The notes under the pieces: model-generated
The model's database searches: none
Told to the model about the DNA's origin: nothing
The model's input: only the letters and a program-made list of their open reading frames with translations
Program-made: the position numbers and the translations under genes
NCBI RefSeq assembly: GCF_030851345.1
Contig: NZ_JALPNU010000002.1
Span: forward strand, 1 to 64,000
Direction of reading: 5' to 3'
Length of the DNA stretch: 64,000 bases
Source of the DNA: Marinifilum sp. D714
Lineage (GTDB): Bacteria > Bacteroidota > Bacteroidia > Bacteroidales > Marinifilaceae
Shown here: one piece after another, positions 44,005 through 55,633 of the stretch
How positions within the stretch are numbered: the first letter of the stretch is position 1
Layout of the letters: each line of letters opens with the position of its first letter

Positions 44005-44517
44005 ATGGCAGATATCAAAAACGTTAAGACCAGCGACGCAGAATTGAAAGACAGACTGGTTGCTATTAATCGTGTTACTAAAGTAACAAAAGGTGGTAGA
44101 ACTTTTAGTTTCTCTGCAATTGTTGTTGTAGGAAACGAGAATGGATTAGTAGGATGGGGACTTGGTAAAGCAAACGAGGTTACCACTGCTATTGCAAAAG
44201 GAGTAGAAGCTGCTAAGAAAAATTTGATTAAAGTACCTGTTTACAAAGGAACTATTCCTCACGAACAACTATCTAGATATGGTGGAGCACAGGTTTTCAT
44301 TAAGCCTGCTTCTCACGGTACCGGGGTTAAAGCCGGTGGTGCGATGCGTGCCGTATTAGAGAGTGTTGGGGTAACCGACGTACTTGCTAAATCAAAAGGT
44401 TCATCAAACCCTCACAACCTTGTAAAAGCTACTTTCAATGCACTAGCTGAATTGAGAGATGCTCATACAGTTGCTGAGCACAGAGGTGTTTCATTAGATA
44501 AAGTGTTTAACGGATAA
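44005..44517 (+). CDS. rpsE: 30S ribosomal protein S5
   Basis: 170 residues, with RNA-binding dsRBD-like N-domain ([20 protein letters not shown]) and C-terminal S5 fold. Spectinomycin contact loop residues appear intact. It affects decoding fidelity. Confidence 0.99.
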   Translation: MADIKNVKTSDAELKDRLVAINRVTKVTKGGRTFSFSAIVVVGNENGLVGWGLGKANEVTTAIAKGVEAAKKNLIKVPVYKGTIPHEQLSRYGGAQVFIKPASHGTGVKAGGAMRAVLESVGVTDVLAKSKGSSNPHNLVKATFNALAELRDAHTVAEHRGVSLDKVFNG

Positions 44518-44527
44518 TTTAGGGAAA

Positions 44528-44704
44528 ATGGCTAAGATTAAAATTACTCAAATCAAGAGCAAAATCGGTAGTACCGATCGCCAGAAAAAAACCTTGGAAG
44601 CATTAGGTTTGAATAAAATCAATGCTACTGTTGAACATGAAGCTACACCTCAAATTAAAGGTATGGTGGCTAAAGTACAACACTTGGTTTCCGTAGAAGA
44701 ATAA
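44528..44704 (+). CDS. rpmD: 50S ribosomal protein L30
   Basis: A 58-residue frame from ATG 44528 to TAA 44702-44704. It begins [20 protein letters not shown] and continues with [15 protein letters not shown], typical of L30. It sits in the conserved rpsE-rpmD-rplO order. Confidence 0.98.
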   Translation: MAKIKITQIKSKIGSTDRQKKTLEALGLNKINATVEHEATPQIKGMVAKVQHLVSVEE

Positions 44705-44733
44705 TCATTGTAAATATTTAGTAATAAATAGAT

Positions 44734-45180
44734 ATGGACTTAAGTAACTTAAAACCCGCTGCAGGATCGATTAAATCTAACAAGAGAATCGGTCGCGGTC
44801 AAGGATCAGGTAGAGGCGGTACCTCAACAAGAGGACATAAAGGTGCGAAGTCAAGATCTGGATACTCTAAAAAAGTTGGTTTCGAAGGGGGTCAAATGCC
44901 TTTGCAACGAAGAGTTCCTAAGTTTGGATTTAAGAACATCAACAGAAAAGAATATAAAGCTATTAATGTTGAAGTTTTACAAGCCTTAGCAGAGAAGAAT
45001 AACATTACAGTTATCGACGTAGAAGTTCTTGTAAATGCTGGTTTAGCATCAAAGAACGATAACGTTAAGATTTTAGGTAATGGTACAATTACTGCTAAGT
45101 TAGAAGTAAAAGCTCATGCATTCTCGAAATCTGCTCAAGCAGCGATTGAAGCAGTAGAAGGAACAGTTGTTAAATTGTAA
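44734..45180 (+). CDS. rplO: 50S ribosomal protein L15
   Basis: 148 residues. The Gly/Arg-rich N-terminal extension ([20 protein letters not shown], residues about 19-38) threads into 23S rRNA. Directly precedes secY. Confidence 0.99.
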   Translation: MDLSNLKPAAGSIKSNKRIGRGQGSGRGGTSTRGHKGAKSRSGYSKKVGFEGGQMPLQRRVPKFGFKNINRKEYKAINVEVLQALAEKNNITVIDVEVLVNAGLASKNDNVKILGNGTITAKLEVKAHAFSKSAQAAIEAVEGTVVKL

Positions 45181-45188
45181 GATTAAAT

Positions 45189-46532
45189 ATGAAAGGTTTA
45201 ATAGAAACATTGAAGAACATCTGGAAGATTGAAGATTTAAGATCTCGTATCTTAACTACAATTGGTCTTCTTTTAGTGTACCGTTTAGGTGCTAAGGTGG
45301 TTTTGCCAGGTATTGACCCGGCACATTTGGACGCGTTAAAATCTCAAACAGCGGATGGGGTTTTAGGATTGTTGAACATGTTTTCGGGAGGTGCGTTTGC
45401 TAACGCCTCGATATTTGCTCTCGGTATCATGCCATACATTTCTGCCTCTATTGTAATTCAGTTAATGGGAATTGCGGTTCCTTATTTCCAAAGATTACAA
45501 CGTGAAGGAGAAAGTGGACGTAGAAAAATCAATCAGATCACACGTTACCTAACCGTTATTATCCTTGTTCTTCAAGCACCAGGATATTTATTAAACTTAC
45601 ATACAACATTGCCTGAAGCTGCCTTTATTTTAAAAGGTACATTCTTTACGGTATCTTCTGTGGTAATTCTTGCGGCAGGATCAATGTTCATTATGTGGTT
45701 GGGTGAAAAAATTACTGATAAAGGAATCGGTAATGGTATCTCAATTATCATCATGATCGGTATTATTGCAAGATTACCATTCTCGTTCATTGCTGAATTG
45801 GGGTCAAGAATTGAAGGACACGGCGGTGGTTTAATCGTTTTGGTTCTTGAAATTGTTGTTCTATTCATCATTTTTGCACTAACAATTTTGTTGGTACAAG
45901 GAACAAGAAAGATACCTGTACAATATGCTAAAAGAATTGTAGGTAACAAACAATATGGTGGGGTACGTCAGTATATTCCTTTGAAAGTGAATGCTGCGGG
46001 TGTTATGCCAATCATTTTTGCTCAAGCAATTATGTTCTTGCCAATGGCGTTTGTTAACTATGCTAGTTCCGATGCATTAACAGGAGTAGCTGCAGCCTTA
46101 TCTAACTTTACCGGATTTTGGTACAACGCACTGTTCTTTGTAATGATTGTTTTATTCACATATTTCTATACTGCAATTACAGTAAATCCAACGCAAATGG
46201 CTGAGGATATGAAGAAAAATGGTGGTTTTATCCCAGGTATTAAACCAGGAAAGAAAACTATCGACTTCCTTGATACTGTAATGTCACGTATAACTTTACC
46301 AGGATCTATCTTCTTAGGTTTAGTAGCAATCTTACCTGCTTTTGCAATGATTGCTGGAGTGAATAACGAGTTTGCACAATTTTATGGTGGTACTTCATTG
46401 TTGATTTTGGTTGGTGTAGTACTTGATACACTACAGCAAATTGAGTCTCACTTATTAATGCGTCATTACGACGGATTGATGAAGTCTGGTAGAATAAAAG
46501 GTAAAACTCCGGGAGGAGCTGCTGCTTATTAA
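45189..46532 (+). CDS. secY: Preprotein translocase subunit SecY
   Basis: A 447-residue channel of the Sec translocon with about ten membrane segments. ILTTIGLLLVYRLGAKVVLPG (as position marker, residues about 20-40) starts TM1. The plug and lateral-gate segments are in normal order, and GIGNGISIIIMIGIIA and GKKTIDFLDTVMSRITLPGS are conserved. Embedded in the ribosomal operon, as in most bacteria. Confidence 0.98.
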   Translation: MKGLIETLKNIWKIEDLRSRILTTIGLLLVYRLGAKVVLPGIDPAHLDALKSQTADGVLGLLNMFSGGAFANASIFALGIMPYISASIVIQLMGIAVPYFQRLQREGESGRRKINQITRYLTVIILVLQAPGYLLNLHTTLPEAAFILKGTFFTVSSVVILAAGSMFIMWLGEKITDKGIGNGISIIIMIGIIARLPFSFIAELGSRIEGHGGGLIVLVLEIVVLFIIFALTILLVQGTRKIPVQYAKRIVGNKQYGGVRQYIPLKVNAAGVMPIIFAQAIMFLPMAFVNYASSDALTGVAAALSNFTGFWYNALFFVMIVLFTYFYTAITVNPTQMAEDMKKNGGFIPGIKPGKKTIDFLDTVMSRITLPGSIFLGLVAILPAFAMIAGVNNEFAQFYGGTSLLILVGVVLDTLQQIESHLLMRHYDGLMKSGRIKGKTPGGAAAY

Positions 46533-46553
46533 AATATTTTTGCTTTCTTTGCA

Positions 46554-47315
46554 GTGATTTTTTATAAGACAGAGGAAGAAATAGACTTAATGTCTAAAAG
46601 TAATAATCTGGTGGCTAGGACCTTAGGTGAGATATCTAAGGCCATAGCTCCAGGTATTTCAACCTTAAGCTTAGATAAAATTGCAGAGGAGTACATAAGA
46701 GACAATGGTGCAAAGCCTGCGTTTCTTGGTTATGATGGATTCCCAAATACCCTGTGTATTTCAATTAATAATCAGGTAGTTCATGGAGTTCCATCTTCCT
46801 ATGAGTTGAAAGAAGGCGATATTGTATCCTGTGATTGTGGTGTTTTGTTGAATGGCTTTTATGGCGATTCGGCATACACTTTTTCTGTTGGAACAGTGAA
46901 GCCGGAAATTCAACAATTGTTGAGGGTTACCAAAGAAGCTCTTTATAAAGGAATAGAAAAAGCTGTCGAAGGTAATCATCTAAGAGATATCGGTTTTGCC
47001 ATTCAAAAGCATGCTGAGAAGAATGATTACTCGGTTGTTCGAGAAATGGTGGGGCACGGAATAGGAAAAAGTCTTCATGAAGATCCTCAGGTTCCGAATT
47101 ATGGACGACAAGGTCGAGGATTAAAATTGAGAGACGGATTAGTACTTGCAATTGAACCCATGATTAATCTTGGTAAAAGAGATATTTATCAGGAAGATGA
47201 TGGATGGACAATTGTGACGGCCGATGGACAAGCATCCGCACATTTCGAACATACAATAGTTGTTCGTAAGGGAAAGGCTCAAATTCTGTCCGGTTTTGAA
47301 TTTATTGAAGAATAA
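46554..47315 (+). CDS. map: Type I methionine aminopeptidase
   Basis: A 253-residue metalloprotease that removes N-terminal Met from nascent proteins. The five metal ligands are in [16 protein letters not shown] (two Asp), VGHGIG (His), AIEPMI (Glu) and HFEHTI (Glu). It starts with GTG at 46554, 21 bases after secY, in a position typical of Bacteroidota, where adk is absent. Confidence 0.97.
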   Translation: MIFYKTEEEIDLMSKSNNLVARTLGEISKAIAPGISTLSLDKIAEEYIRDNGAKPAFLGYDGFPNTLCISINNQVVHGVPSSYELKEGDIVSCDCGVLLNGFYGDSAYTFSVGTVKPEIQQLLRVTKEALYKGIEKAVEGNHLRDIGFAIQKHAEKNDYSVVREMVGHGIGKSLHEDPQVPNYGRQGRGLKLRDGLVLAIEPMINLGKRDIYQEDDGWTIVTADGQASAHFEHTIVVRKGKAQILSGFEFIEE

Positions 47316-47337
47316 ACTAATAAAATATAAAGAGCTT

Positions 47338-47559
47338 ATGGCTAAACAGCCTTCAATAGAACAAGACGGTACTATTACCGAAGCATTATCAAATGCTATG
47401 TTTCGTGTAGAACTTGAAAACGGTCATGTGATTACAGCGCACATATCCGGTAAAATGAGAATGCACTACATTAAGATCTTACCAGGTGATAAAGTAAAAG
47501 TAGAAATGTCACCTTATGATCTTACTAAAGGGCGCATTACTTTTAGATACAAAAATTAA
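47338..47559 (+). CDS. infA: Translation initiation factor IF-1
   Basis: 73 residues, an OB-fold factor that occupies the 30S A site. [20 protein letters not shown] and [20 protein letters not shown] are diagnostic. The ATG at 47338 is chosen over a longer frame that begins inside map in another reading frame. Confidence 0.98.
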   Translation: MAKQPSIEQDGTITEALSNAMFRVELENGHVITAHISGKMRMHYIKILPGDKVKVEMSPYDLTKGRITFRYKN

Positions 47560-47570
47560 ACTCGATAAAA

Positions 47571-47687
47571 ATGAAAGTAAGAGCATCTGTAAAGAAACGT
47601 TCTGAAGATTGTAAAATCGTAAGAAGAAAAGGACGTTTGTATGTGATTAATAAAAAGAATCCTAAGTTCAAGCAACGTCAGGGATAA
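47571..47687 (+). CDS. rpmJ: 50S ribosomal protein L36, zinc-free form
   Basis: A 38-residue protein from ATG 47571: [20 protein letters not shown] continuing [18 protein letters not shown]. Standard L36 has three Cys and one His as zinc ligands; here only one Cys (in SEDCK) remains and the His is Lys, so it cannot bind zinc in the usual way. Confidence 0.97.
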   Translation: MKVRASVKKRSEDCKIVRRKGRLYVINKKNPKFKQRQG

Positions 47688-47723
47688 TTTGATTAATTTT
47701 ATAATAAGATAAATATTTAATTT

Positions 47724-48101
47724 ATGGCTAGAATTGTTGGAGTTGATCTGCCTCAAAACAAAAGAGGTGTAATTAGCTTGACTTATATCTTCGGTATCGG
47801 TCGTAGTGCTGCTCGTCAAATTTTGGACGAAGCTGGTGTAGCGCATGATACTAAGGTAAAAGACTGGACAGATGATGAATCTGCTAAGATTCGTCAGGCG
47901 ATTAATGCAAGCTTTAAGGTTGAAGGGGAGTTGCGTTCTTTAACTCAACTGAATATTAAGCGTTTGATGGATATTGGTTGTTATCGTGGTGTTCGTCACC
48001 GTATTGGTTTACCATTGCGTGGACAAAAAACCAAAAACAACTCACGTACCAGAAAAGGTAAAAGAAAAACAGTTGCAAACAAAAAGAAAGCGACTAAATA
48101 A
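47724..48101 (+). CDS. rpsM: 30S ribosomal protein S13
   Basis: 125 residues, head protein bridging to the 50S and contacting P-site t[43 protein letters not shown] and the basic tail are conserved. Confidence 0.99.
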   Translation: MARIVGVDLPQNKRGVISLTYIFGIGRSAARQILDEAGVAHDTKVKDWTDDESAKIRQAINASFKVEGELRSLTQLNIKRLMDIGCYRGVRHRIGLPLRGQKTKNNSRTRKGKRKTVANKKKATK

Positions 48102-48111
48102 TTGTTAAGTT

Positions 48112-48501
48112 ATGGCAAAGAAGTCAACATCAGTAAAGAAAAAAGTTGTGAAGATTGAGGCTGTAGGACAGGCTCATATCCATTCATCGTTTAACAATAT
48201 TATTATCTCTTTAACCAATAATAACGGACAAGTTATTTCATGGTCTTCAGCTGGTAAAATGGGCTTTAGAGGTTCTAAAAAGAACACTCCTTACGCTGCT
48301 CAGCAAGCTGCAACTGATTGTGGAAAAGTAGCTCACGATTTAGGGTTAAGAAAAGTAAAAGTATTTGTTAAAGGTCCAGGTAACGGACGTGAATCTGCAA
48401 TTCGTGCAATCAATGCATGTGGAATCGATATTTCTGAAATTGTAGATGTTACTCCACTTCCACACAACGGATGTCGTCCTCCTAAGAGACGTAGAGTTTA
48501 A
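48112..48501 (+). CDS. rpsK: 30S ribosomal protein S11
   Basis: 129 residues, platform protein near the mRNA exit. [20 protein letters not shown] and the C-terminal [18 protein letters not shown] are diagnostic. Confidence 0.99.
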   Translation: MAKKSTSVKKKVVKIEAVGQAHIHSSFNNIIISLTNNNGQVISWSSAGKMGFRGSKKNTPYAAQQAATDCGKVAHDLGLRKVKVFVKGPGNGRESAIRAINACGIDISEIVDVTPLPHNGCRPPKRRRV

Positions 48502-48644
48502 TAAGTATAAGGTTTAATAAAAAATGCAAGCTGGGTGATTGGATTATTTTTTTTGAATCCTCTCAAAAAAATCGCGGCACTTTTGTAATTCAAAACCGAG
48601 TAAGCAAAGTTTCTATTATTAGAAAAATTTAAATTTTAAATAAC

Positions 48645-49253
48645 ATGGCTAGATATATAGGACCAAAGTCAAAAATTGCTAGAAAATTTGGTGAGCCAAT
48701 TTTTGGACCTGATAAAGCATTTGAAAATAAAAATTACCCTCCAGGACAGCACGGTAACAGCCGTCGAAGAAAAAAGATGTCTGAGTACGGGGTTCAATTG
48801 AAAGAAAAGCAAAAAGCGAAATACACTTACGGTGTATTGGAGAAACAATTCTCGAACTTATTTAAAAAGGCCGCAAGAAGTAAGGGTATTACCGGTGAAG
48901 TTTTGTTACAACTTCTTGAATGTCGTTTAGATAATGTAGTTTACAGATTAGGTGTTGCTCCAACAAGATCAGCTGCACGTCAGTTGGTTAGCCATAAGCA
49001 CGTAACAGTAAACGGACAGATCTGTAACATTCCTTCATACTCGGTAAAAACCGGAGATATTATTGGAATTCGTGAAAAATCGAAATCTTTAGAAGTTATT
49101 ACCGATTCTTTATCAACTGCCAGATATAACCAAGCATCTTGGTTGGAATGGGATCAAACCTCTCTTAGCGGTAAGTTTCTTAACGTACCTGAAAGAACAG
49201 AAATTCCTGAAAATATCAAGGAACAGTTAATCGTTGAATTGTATTCTAAGTAA
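48645..49253 (+). CDS. rpsD: 30S ribosomal protein S4
   Basis: 202 residues, a primary assembly protein. [20 protein letters not shown], and the S4 RNA-binding domain around [20 protein letters not shown]. The N-terminal zinc ligands of the C+ form are absent. It follows rpsK by a 143-base gap with no recognised signal. Confidence 0.99.
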   Translation: MARYIGPKSKIARKFGEPIFGPDKAFENKNYPPGQHGNSRRRKKMSEYGVQLKEKQKAKYTYGVLEKQFSNLFKKAARSKGITGEVLLQLLECRLDNVVYRLGVAPTRSAARQLVSHKHVTVNGQICNIPSYSVKTGDIIGIREKSKSLEVITDSLSTARYNQASWLEWDQTSLSGKFLNVPERTEIPENIKEQLIVELYSK

Positions 49254-49274
49254 TAAATAGTTAATAAGTAATTT

Positions 49275-50267
49275 ATGGCAATTTTAGCTTTCCAAAAACC
49301 GGACAAAGTTATCATGCTCGACGCAGACGATAGATTCGGAAAATTCGAATTTCGTCCATTAGAGCCTGGATATGGTATTACAATAGGTAACGCATTAAGA
49401 AGAATTCTTCTTTCTTCTCTTGAGGGTTTCGCTATTACAACTATCAAGATTCAGGGAGTTGACCATGAGTTTTCAACTATTCCAGGAGTTATCGAAGATG
49501 TAACTGAGATGATCCTGAACTTGAAGCAGGTACGGTTTAAACAAAGAGTTGAGGAAGTGGACAATGAATTGGTAACAGTTACCATTTCAGATCAGGAAAC
49601 TTTTACAGCAGGCGATATTAACAAGTTCCTTACCGGTTTCGAAGTGTTAAATCCGGAGCTTGTAATTTGCAGAATGGATAGCTCTGCTAAATTGCAGTTA
49701 GATTTAACTATTAATAAAGGTCGAGGTTATGTACCTTCTGTTGAGAACAAACCTGTTGATGCTGAATTTGGTGTGATTCCAATTGACTCAATTTACACTC
49801 CTATTAAGAATGTAAAATACGAAGTTGAAAACTATCGTGTAGAACAGAAAACTGACTACGAAAAGTTAATTTTCGAAATTACTACTGATGGTTCTATCCA
49901 CCCTAAAGATGCGTTGAAAGAAGCTGCTAAAATTCTTATTTATCACTTCATGCTATTCTCTGATGAAAAGATCACTCTTGATTCTGATGAGAAATTTGCA
50001 AACGAAGAGTTTGATGAAGAAGTATTACACATGCGTCAGTTATTGAAGACCAAATTGGTTGACATGGATCTTTCAGTTCGTGCATTGAACTGTTTGAAAG
50101 CTGCCGATGTTGATACTTTAGGAGATTTAGTACAGTACAACAGAAACGATCTTCTTAAATTTAGAAACTTTGGTAAGAAATCTCTAACCGAATTAGATGA
50201 TCTATTAGTATCATTGAATCTTACTTTCGGTATGGATATTTCTAAGTACAAATTAGATAAGGAATAA
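49275..50267 (+). CDS. rpoA: RNA polymerase alpha subunit
   Basis: 330 residues. N-terminal dimerisation domain ([20 protein letters not shown], near 32-51), flexible linker, and C-terminal DNA/activator-binding domain with [20 protein letters not shown] and [16 protein letters not shown]. Confidence 0.99.
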   Translation: MAILAFQKPDKVIMLDADDRFGKFEFRPLEPGYGITIGNALRRILLSSLEGFAITTIKIQGVDHEFSTIPGVIEDVTEMILNLKQVRFKQRVEEVDNELVTVTISDQETFTAGDINKFLTGFEVLNPELVICRMDSSAKLQLDLTINKGRGYVPSVENKPVDAEFGVIPIDSIYTPIKNVKYEVENYRVEQKTDYEKLIFEITTDGSIHPKDALKEAAKILIYHFMLFSDEKITLDSDEKFANEEFDEEVLHMRQLLKTKLVDMDLSVRALNCLKAADVDTLGDLVQYNRNDLLKFRNFGKKSLTELDDLLVSLNLTFGMDISKYKLDKE

Positions 50268-50273
50268 GGTAAA

Positions 50274-50780
50274 ATGAGACATAGAAAGAAATTTAATCAC
50301 TTAGGAAGAAAGACAGCTCATAGAAAAGCTATGCTTGCAAATATGGCTTCTTCCTTGATTTTGCATAAAAGAATCTCAACTACTACTGCTAAAGCTAAAG
50401 CTTTAAAAATGTATGTTGAGCCATTGATCACCAAAAGTAAAAATGATACTACTCACTCAAGACGTGTTGTATTTAGCTACTTAAAGCAAAAAGAAGCTGT
50501 TACTGAATTGTTCAGAGAAGTATCTCCAAAAATTACTAACAGAAACGGTGGATATACTAGAATTTTAAAAACTGGTAACCGTTTAGGTGATAATGCTGAG
50601 ATGTGTATTGTAGAATTAGTTGATTTCAACGAAACTTACACAACTGAGAAGAAAGCAGAAGCTAAAAAGTCTACTAGAAGAAGACGTGGTGGAAAATCTA
50701 CTGCTAAAGCGGAAGAAACTGCTGTTGAAGCTAAGGCTGAAGAGGCTACTGAACCAAAAGAAGAAAAGGGAGAAGAATAG
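50274..50780 (+). CDS. rplQ: 50S ribosomal protein L17 with acidic/basic tail
   Basis: 168 residues. Core [20 protein letters not shown] is conserved. Beyond residue 120 there is a low-complexity tail rich in Lys, Glu and Ala ([20 protein letters not shown]) that E. coli L17 lacks. Last gene of the operon, closed by a strong terminator. Confidence 0.98.
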   Translation: MRHRKKFNHLGRKTAHRKAMLANMASSLILHKRISTTTAKAKALKMYVEPLITKSKNDTTHSRRVVFSYLKQKEAVTELFREVSPKITNRNGGYTRILKTGNRLGDNAEMCIVELVDFNETYTTEKKAEAKKSTRRRRGGKSTAKAEETAVEAKAEEATEPKEEKGEE

Positions 50781-50799
50781 TCTTCCTTTAAATAATACT

Positions 50800-50831
50800 A
50801 AAGGGATAAAGTTTGGCTTTATCCCTTTTTT
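50800..50831 (+). terminator. Terminator of the ribosomal superoperon
   Basis: AAGGGATAAAG (50801-50811) pairs perfectly with CTTTATCCCTT (50817-50827), followed by T. Confidence 0.92.
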
Positions 50832-50979
50832 AATGCCCTAAAAATTTTTGTAACGTTTGCGTAAATTCTTGATGTGTTTTATATGCAAAAAGCATTATAA
50901 TTTGCTTGAAAATGTCGAAATTTAGGGTTGAAAATTAAGAAGTTAAAATTATTTGCTATTATAATTATTTAATACGTAA

Positions 50980-52266
<1,287 letters not shown>

Positions 52267-52281
52267 TCCAATTAAGTATAT

Positions 52282-52313
52282 AAAAAAAGGGATCCGATTG
52301 GATCCCTTTTTTT
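52282..52313. terminator. Bidirectional terminator between eno and the receiver gene
   Basis: GGGATCC (52289-52295) pairs with GGATCCC (52300-52306) around GATT, with A-rich and T-rich flanks. It serves both convergent genes. Confidence 0.92.
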
Positions 52314-52330
52314 ATTCAAATATTTAGAGT

Positions 52331-52846
52331 TTAAACATACTCTTGAATTAGCTTATAAATGGTTTTGCACTGGAACGGTTTCGATAAATATACATCCATT
52401 CCTATTTCTATCGAGATATCTTTATCAGCAGAATAATAATTGGCAGTAAATGCAATTATAGGAGTTGGTCTTTCAACTTCTCGGTCTTCCTCAATTTTTC
52501 GAATTCTTAAAGAAGCTTCAATACCGCCCATAATTGGCATCTGTAAATCCATTAGAATAATGTCGTATTCTTTTTTCTGAAACATTTCTACAGCCTGTTT
52601 CCCGTTTTCAGCAATATCAACTCTACCTACCTTGTTTTTCAAATATACCTCAAGAGTTTTTCTATTGCTTGGCTGATCTTCAACCAGCAAAACTTTTACA
52701 TCTTTAATGTCTTTATCTGTTTTGTTAGGATGAGTTTTAACGATTTGAATAGATTCGATACTCTCTTCCCAATATATCTTCCTTTTAGTCTCAATGCCTA
52801 TTTCTTCAAGCAATGCAGCTAGTCTTTCATTTACCATTTTTTGCAT
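52331..52846 (-). CDS. Stand-alone receiver-domain protein with N-terminal extension
   Basis: A 171-residue protein. Residues 1-48 are a helical N-terminal segment of unknown fold. The CheY-like receiver covers about 50-171 with acidic E56-D57, phosphoacceptor D100 in ILMDLQMPIMGG, Thr in IAFTANYY and Lys in YLSKPF. No output domain is present, so it may be a phospho-relay intermediate or a detached receiver of a hybrid kinase. No kinase is adjacent. Confidence 0.85.
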   Translation of the reverse strand: MQKMVNERLAALLEEIGIETKRKIYWEESIESIQIVKTHPNKTDKDIKDVKVLLVEDQPSNRKTLEVYLKNKVGRVDIAENGKQAVEMFQKKEYDIILMDLQMPIMGGIEASLRIRKIEEDREVERPTPIIAFTANYYSADKDISIEIGMDVYLSKPFQCKTIYKLIQEYV

Positions 52847-53011
52847 ATCATATATCCCAATGATTAATATTTAAAAATAGGAAAATTAATGTACAATTAA
52901 AAAATAGTTCTCTTAAATTAATCAACATAAAACACTTTTGTTTTCTGCATTAATTCTTAATGTATTGCATGCTAATCAATTTAAATCATGATGAACTACA
53001 AGCAATTTTTC

Positions 53012-53019
53012 TATTTTTG
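53012..53019 (+). promoter_or_regulatory. Possible -7 element upstream of ettA
   Basis: TATTTTTG matches TAnnTTTG 37 bases before the ettA start. No clear -33 element is visible. Confidence 0.35.
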
Positions 53020-53056
53020 CATTTATTGAATTAGATAAATTAAAAAACATACGATA

Positions 53057-54745
53057 ATGTCAGACGATAAGAAGATTATATTTTCGATGATGGGGGTAAG
53101 TAAAATCTTCCCTCCTCAGAAAAAAGTATTGAATAACATCAACCTATCATTCTTTTATGGTGCAAAAATTGGAATCATTGGTTTGAATGGTTCTGGTAAA
53201 TCTACACTGCTAAAAATTATTGCCGGATTAGAAAAATCATTCGATGGACATGTGGTTTGGCCAAAGGAACACACCATTGGATATTTGGAGCAGGAACCTC
53301 AGTTAGATGACAACAAAACTGTAAAGGAAATTGTTCAGGAAGGTGTGCAGGAAATTGTACAGGTATTAGCTGATTACGAAGCTGTAAACTTAAAGTTCGC
53401 AGACCCTGAAGTGTTAGAGGATCCTGATAAGATGCAAGCTGTTATGGACGAGCAAGCTACTCTTCAGGAAAAGATTGACAGATTTGATGCCTGGAATCTG
53501 GATACAAAATTGGAAAGAGCAATGGATGCACTTCGTTGTCCTGATGGCGAAGCGCTTGTGAAGCACCTATCGGGAGGTGAACGCAGACGTGTAGCATTGT
53601 GTCGTTTATTACTTCAGGAACCGGATATCTTATTGTTGGATGAGCCTACCAACCACTTGGATGCTGAATCGGTACAGTGGTTAGAGCAACACTTGCATCA
53701 GTATAGCGGTACTGTAATTTGTATTACTCACGACCGTTACTTTTTGGATAATGTTGCTGGATGGATTCTTGAGTTGGATAGAGGAGAAGGAATTCCTTGG
53801 AAAGGAAACTATACTTCTTGGTTGGATCAGAAATCGAAGCGATTGGCCCAGGAAGAAAAAGTAGCAAGTAAAAGAAGAAAAACTCTTGAGAGAGAGCTGG
53901 AATGGGTTAATATGGCTCCTAAAGCTCGCCAGGCGAAAAATAAGGCTCGTTTGAAAGCTTACGATACTTTGATGAACCAGGATGTGAAACAAAAGGAAGA
54001 GAAACTGGAGATTTTTATTCCGAATGGTCCGCGTTTGGGTAATAAAGTGATTCACGCCAAAGAAGTTTCGAAGGGATTTGAAAACAAATTGTTATTCGAA
54101 AATCTGGAATTCGAATTACCTCCAGCAGGAATTGTTGGAGTGATTGGTCCTAACGGTGCGGGTAAAACTACATTGTTTCGCATGATTATGGGATTGGAGC
54201 AACCAAACAAAGGAACTTTCGAAGTTGGTGAAACTGTAAAAGTTGGATACGTAGATCAGCAACATGCTGATATCGATCCGGAGAAAACCGTTTACGAAGT
54301 AATATCGGGTGGAGGAGACTTGATTTCTGTTGGTGGAAGACAGTTGAATGCACGAGCTTACGTTAGTCGATTCAATTTCTCTGGTGCCGATCAGGAAAAG
54401 AAATGTGGTGTGCTTTCAGGTGGGGAAAGAAATCGCTTGCATTTGGCATTAACATTAAAGGAAGAGGCCAATGTGCTATTGCTTGATGAGCCTACCAATG
54501 ATATCGATGTGAATACACTTCGTGCATTGGAGGAAGGTTTAGAGAGTTTTGCTGGTTGTGCGGTTGTTATTTCTCACGACCGTTGGTTTTTGGATCGTGT
54601 AGCAACTCACATTTTGGCATTTGAAGGTAATTCGGAGGTGCACTATTTCGAAGGAAGCTATTCCGATTATGAAATCAATCGCAAAAAACGCTTGGGAGAT
54701 GAAGGTCCTAAGCGTATCAGATATAAAAAATTAATTGCTGATTAA
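53057..54745 (+). CDS. ettA: Energy-dependent translational throttle protein EttA (ABC-F)
   Basis: A 562-residue cytosolic ABC-F ATPase with two ATP-binding cassettes and no membrane segments. Walker A GLNGSGKST (41-49) and GPNGAGKTT (about 362-370). Signatures LSGGERRRVAL and LSGGERNRLHL, Walker B LLLDEPTNHLDAES and LLLDEPTNDIDVNT. The inter-domain linker (P-site tRNA interaction motif) is about 80 residues, WVNMAPKARQAKNKARLKAY. Length and order match EttA, which gates the first elongation step by energy state. Terminator follows. Confidence 0.95.
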   Translation: MSDDKKIIFSMMGVSKIFPPQKKVLNNINLSFFYGAKIGIIGLNGSGKSTLLKIIAGLEKSFDGHVVWPKEHTIGYLEQEPQLDDNKTVKEIVQEGVQEIVQVLADYEAVNLKFADPEVLEDPDKMQAVMDEQATLQEKIDRFDAWNLDTKLERAMDALRCPDGEALVKHLSGGERRRVALCRLLLQEPDILLLDEPTNHLDAESVQWLEQHLHQYSGTVICITHDRYFLDNVAGWILELDRGEGIPWKGNYTSWLDQKSKRLAQEEKVASKRRKTLERELEWVNMAPKARQAKNKARLKAYDTLMNQDVKQKEEKLEIFIPNGPRLGNKVIHAKEVSKGFENKLLFENLEFELPPAGIVGVIGPNGAGKTTLFRMIMGLEQPNKGTFEVGETVKVGYVDQQHADIDPEKTVYEVISGGGDLISVGGRQLNARAYVSRFNFSGADQEKKCGVLSGGERNRLHLALTLKEEANVLLLDEPTNDIDVNTLRALEEGLESFAGCAVVISHDRWFLDRVATHILAFEGNSEVHYFEGSYSDYEINRKKRLGDEGPKRIRYKKLIAD

Positions 54746-54754
54746 GCCAAAAGA

Positions 54755-54787
54755 GGGAAGGTTTTAAAAAGAATCTTCCCTTATTTT
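54755..54787 (+). terminator. Terminator of ettA
   Basis: GGGAAG (54755-54760) pairs with CTTCCC (54775-54780), then T-rich sequence. Confidence 0.85.
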
Positions 54788-54827
54788 TTGTAACTTAAGC
54801 TAATATTATTCTTAATTAAAAAATATC

Positions 54828-55178
54828 ATGAGCGAATTTGCAACACCTAGCGATGAAAGAAATTGGGCAATGTTTTGTCATTTAGCAGCATTTGCTGGTT
54901 TTATACCTTTGGGAAATATTATTGGTCCAGTTATTTTATGGTCGATGAAAAAGGATTATTCCGAACTAGTTAATAGAGAAGGAAAAAAATCCATTAATTT
55001 TCAAATATCCATGAGTATCTACCTTTTTATTTCGGCTTTTTTATTAATTATTGGAATTGGTTTTATATTATTAATGGCGCTAGGACTTCTTAATATTATC
55101 TTTGTGGTAATGGCTATTGTAAAAACACTAAATGGTGAAGATTATAAATATCCATTAAGCATAGAATTTATAAAATAA
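54828..55178 (+). CDS. DUF4870 family small membrane protein
   Basis: 116 residues. ERNWAMFCHLAAFAGFIPLG at the N-terminus is the DUF4870 signature, followed by NREGKKSINFQ and two or three membrane segments (about 18-38, 66-102). The function of the family is unknown. The next gene starts 4 bases after it, so the two are likely co-transcribed. Confidence 0.85.
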   Translation: MSEFATPSDERNWAMFCHLAAFAGFIPLGNIIGPVILWSMKKDYSELVNREGKKSINFQISMSIYLFISAFLLIIGIGFILLMALGLLNIIFVVMAIVKTLNGEDYKYPLSIEFIK

Positions 55179-55182
55179 AAAA

Positions 55183-55524
55183 ATGAAATCTTTCTCATTA
55201 TACAAGACAATCTACTTTTTAGGGGTTGTCTTAATTTTTGTTGGTGGTTACCGATTATTTAAGAACCTTTCCTACGGCGATTGGATGTTTTCAGCAGGTA
55301 TTCTTTGCTATTCTGGCGTACAGGTATTTCTCTTGTTCTTTAAAGAATTATCAGAATGGAAACTTTTTGAATACCTCAAGCTTACGGTAAATGTATTGTT
55401 TCTGATATCAATCATACTATTGCTGATTTTGAATTTACAGGAATGGTACTATCCATTTATATTGGGTTTGTTGATTGATTTTTTCTCCAATATCCTAAAA
55501 AGAATAAATAGACGTCCGGCCTAA
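55183..55524 (+). CDS. Hypothetical membrane protein
   Basis: 113 residues with about four hydrophobic segments (positions near 7-23, 34-50, 63-84, 87-104). I do not recognise a family. It is co-directional and 4 bases from the DUF4870 gene, so they may function together. A weak 6-bp hairpin (55527-55544) follows without a T-run. Confidence 0.65.
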   Translation: MKSFSLYKTIYFLGVVLIFVGGYRLFKNLSYGDWMFSAGILCYSGVQVFLLFFKELSEWKLFEYLKLTVNVLFLISIILLLILNLQEWYYPFILGLLIDFFSNILKRINRRPA

Positions 55525-55633
55525 TTAGGATTTAATCCAATCCTGATTCTATTTAAGTATGTTAATCATGTTCAAAGCTTGTTACATCTATTGATAAAGG
55601 CTTCTTGTTATGGTAGAAGAATGAGAAACATTC

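Noticed and set aside
47260-47337. Upstream extension of the IF-1 frame into map
   Set aside because: IF-1 begins at the ATG 47338; the earlier part overlaps map in another frame and has no similarity to IF-1.
48502-48644. Promoter or terminator in the rpsK-rpsD gap
   Set aside because: A 5-bp stem around a T-run and TTTTG-like strings are visible, but none reaches a usable terminator or TAnnTTTG promoter.
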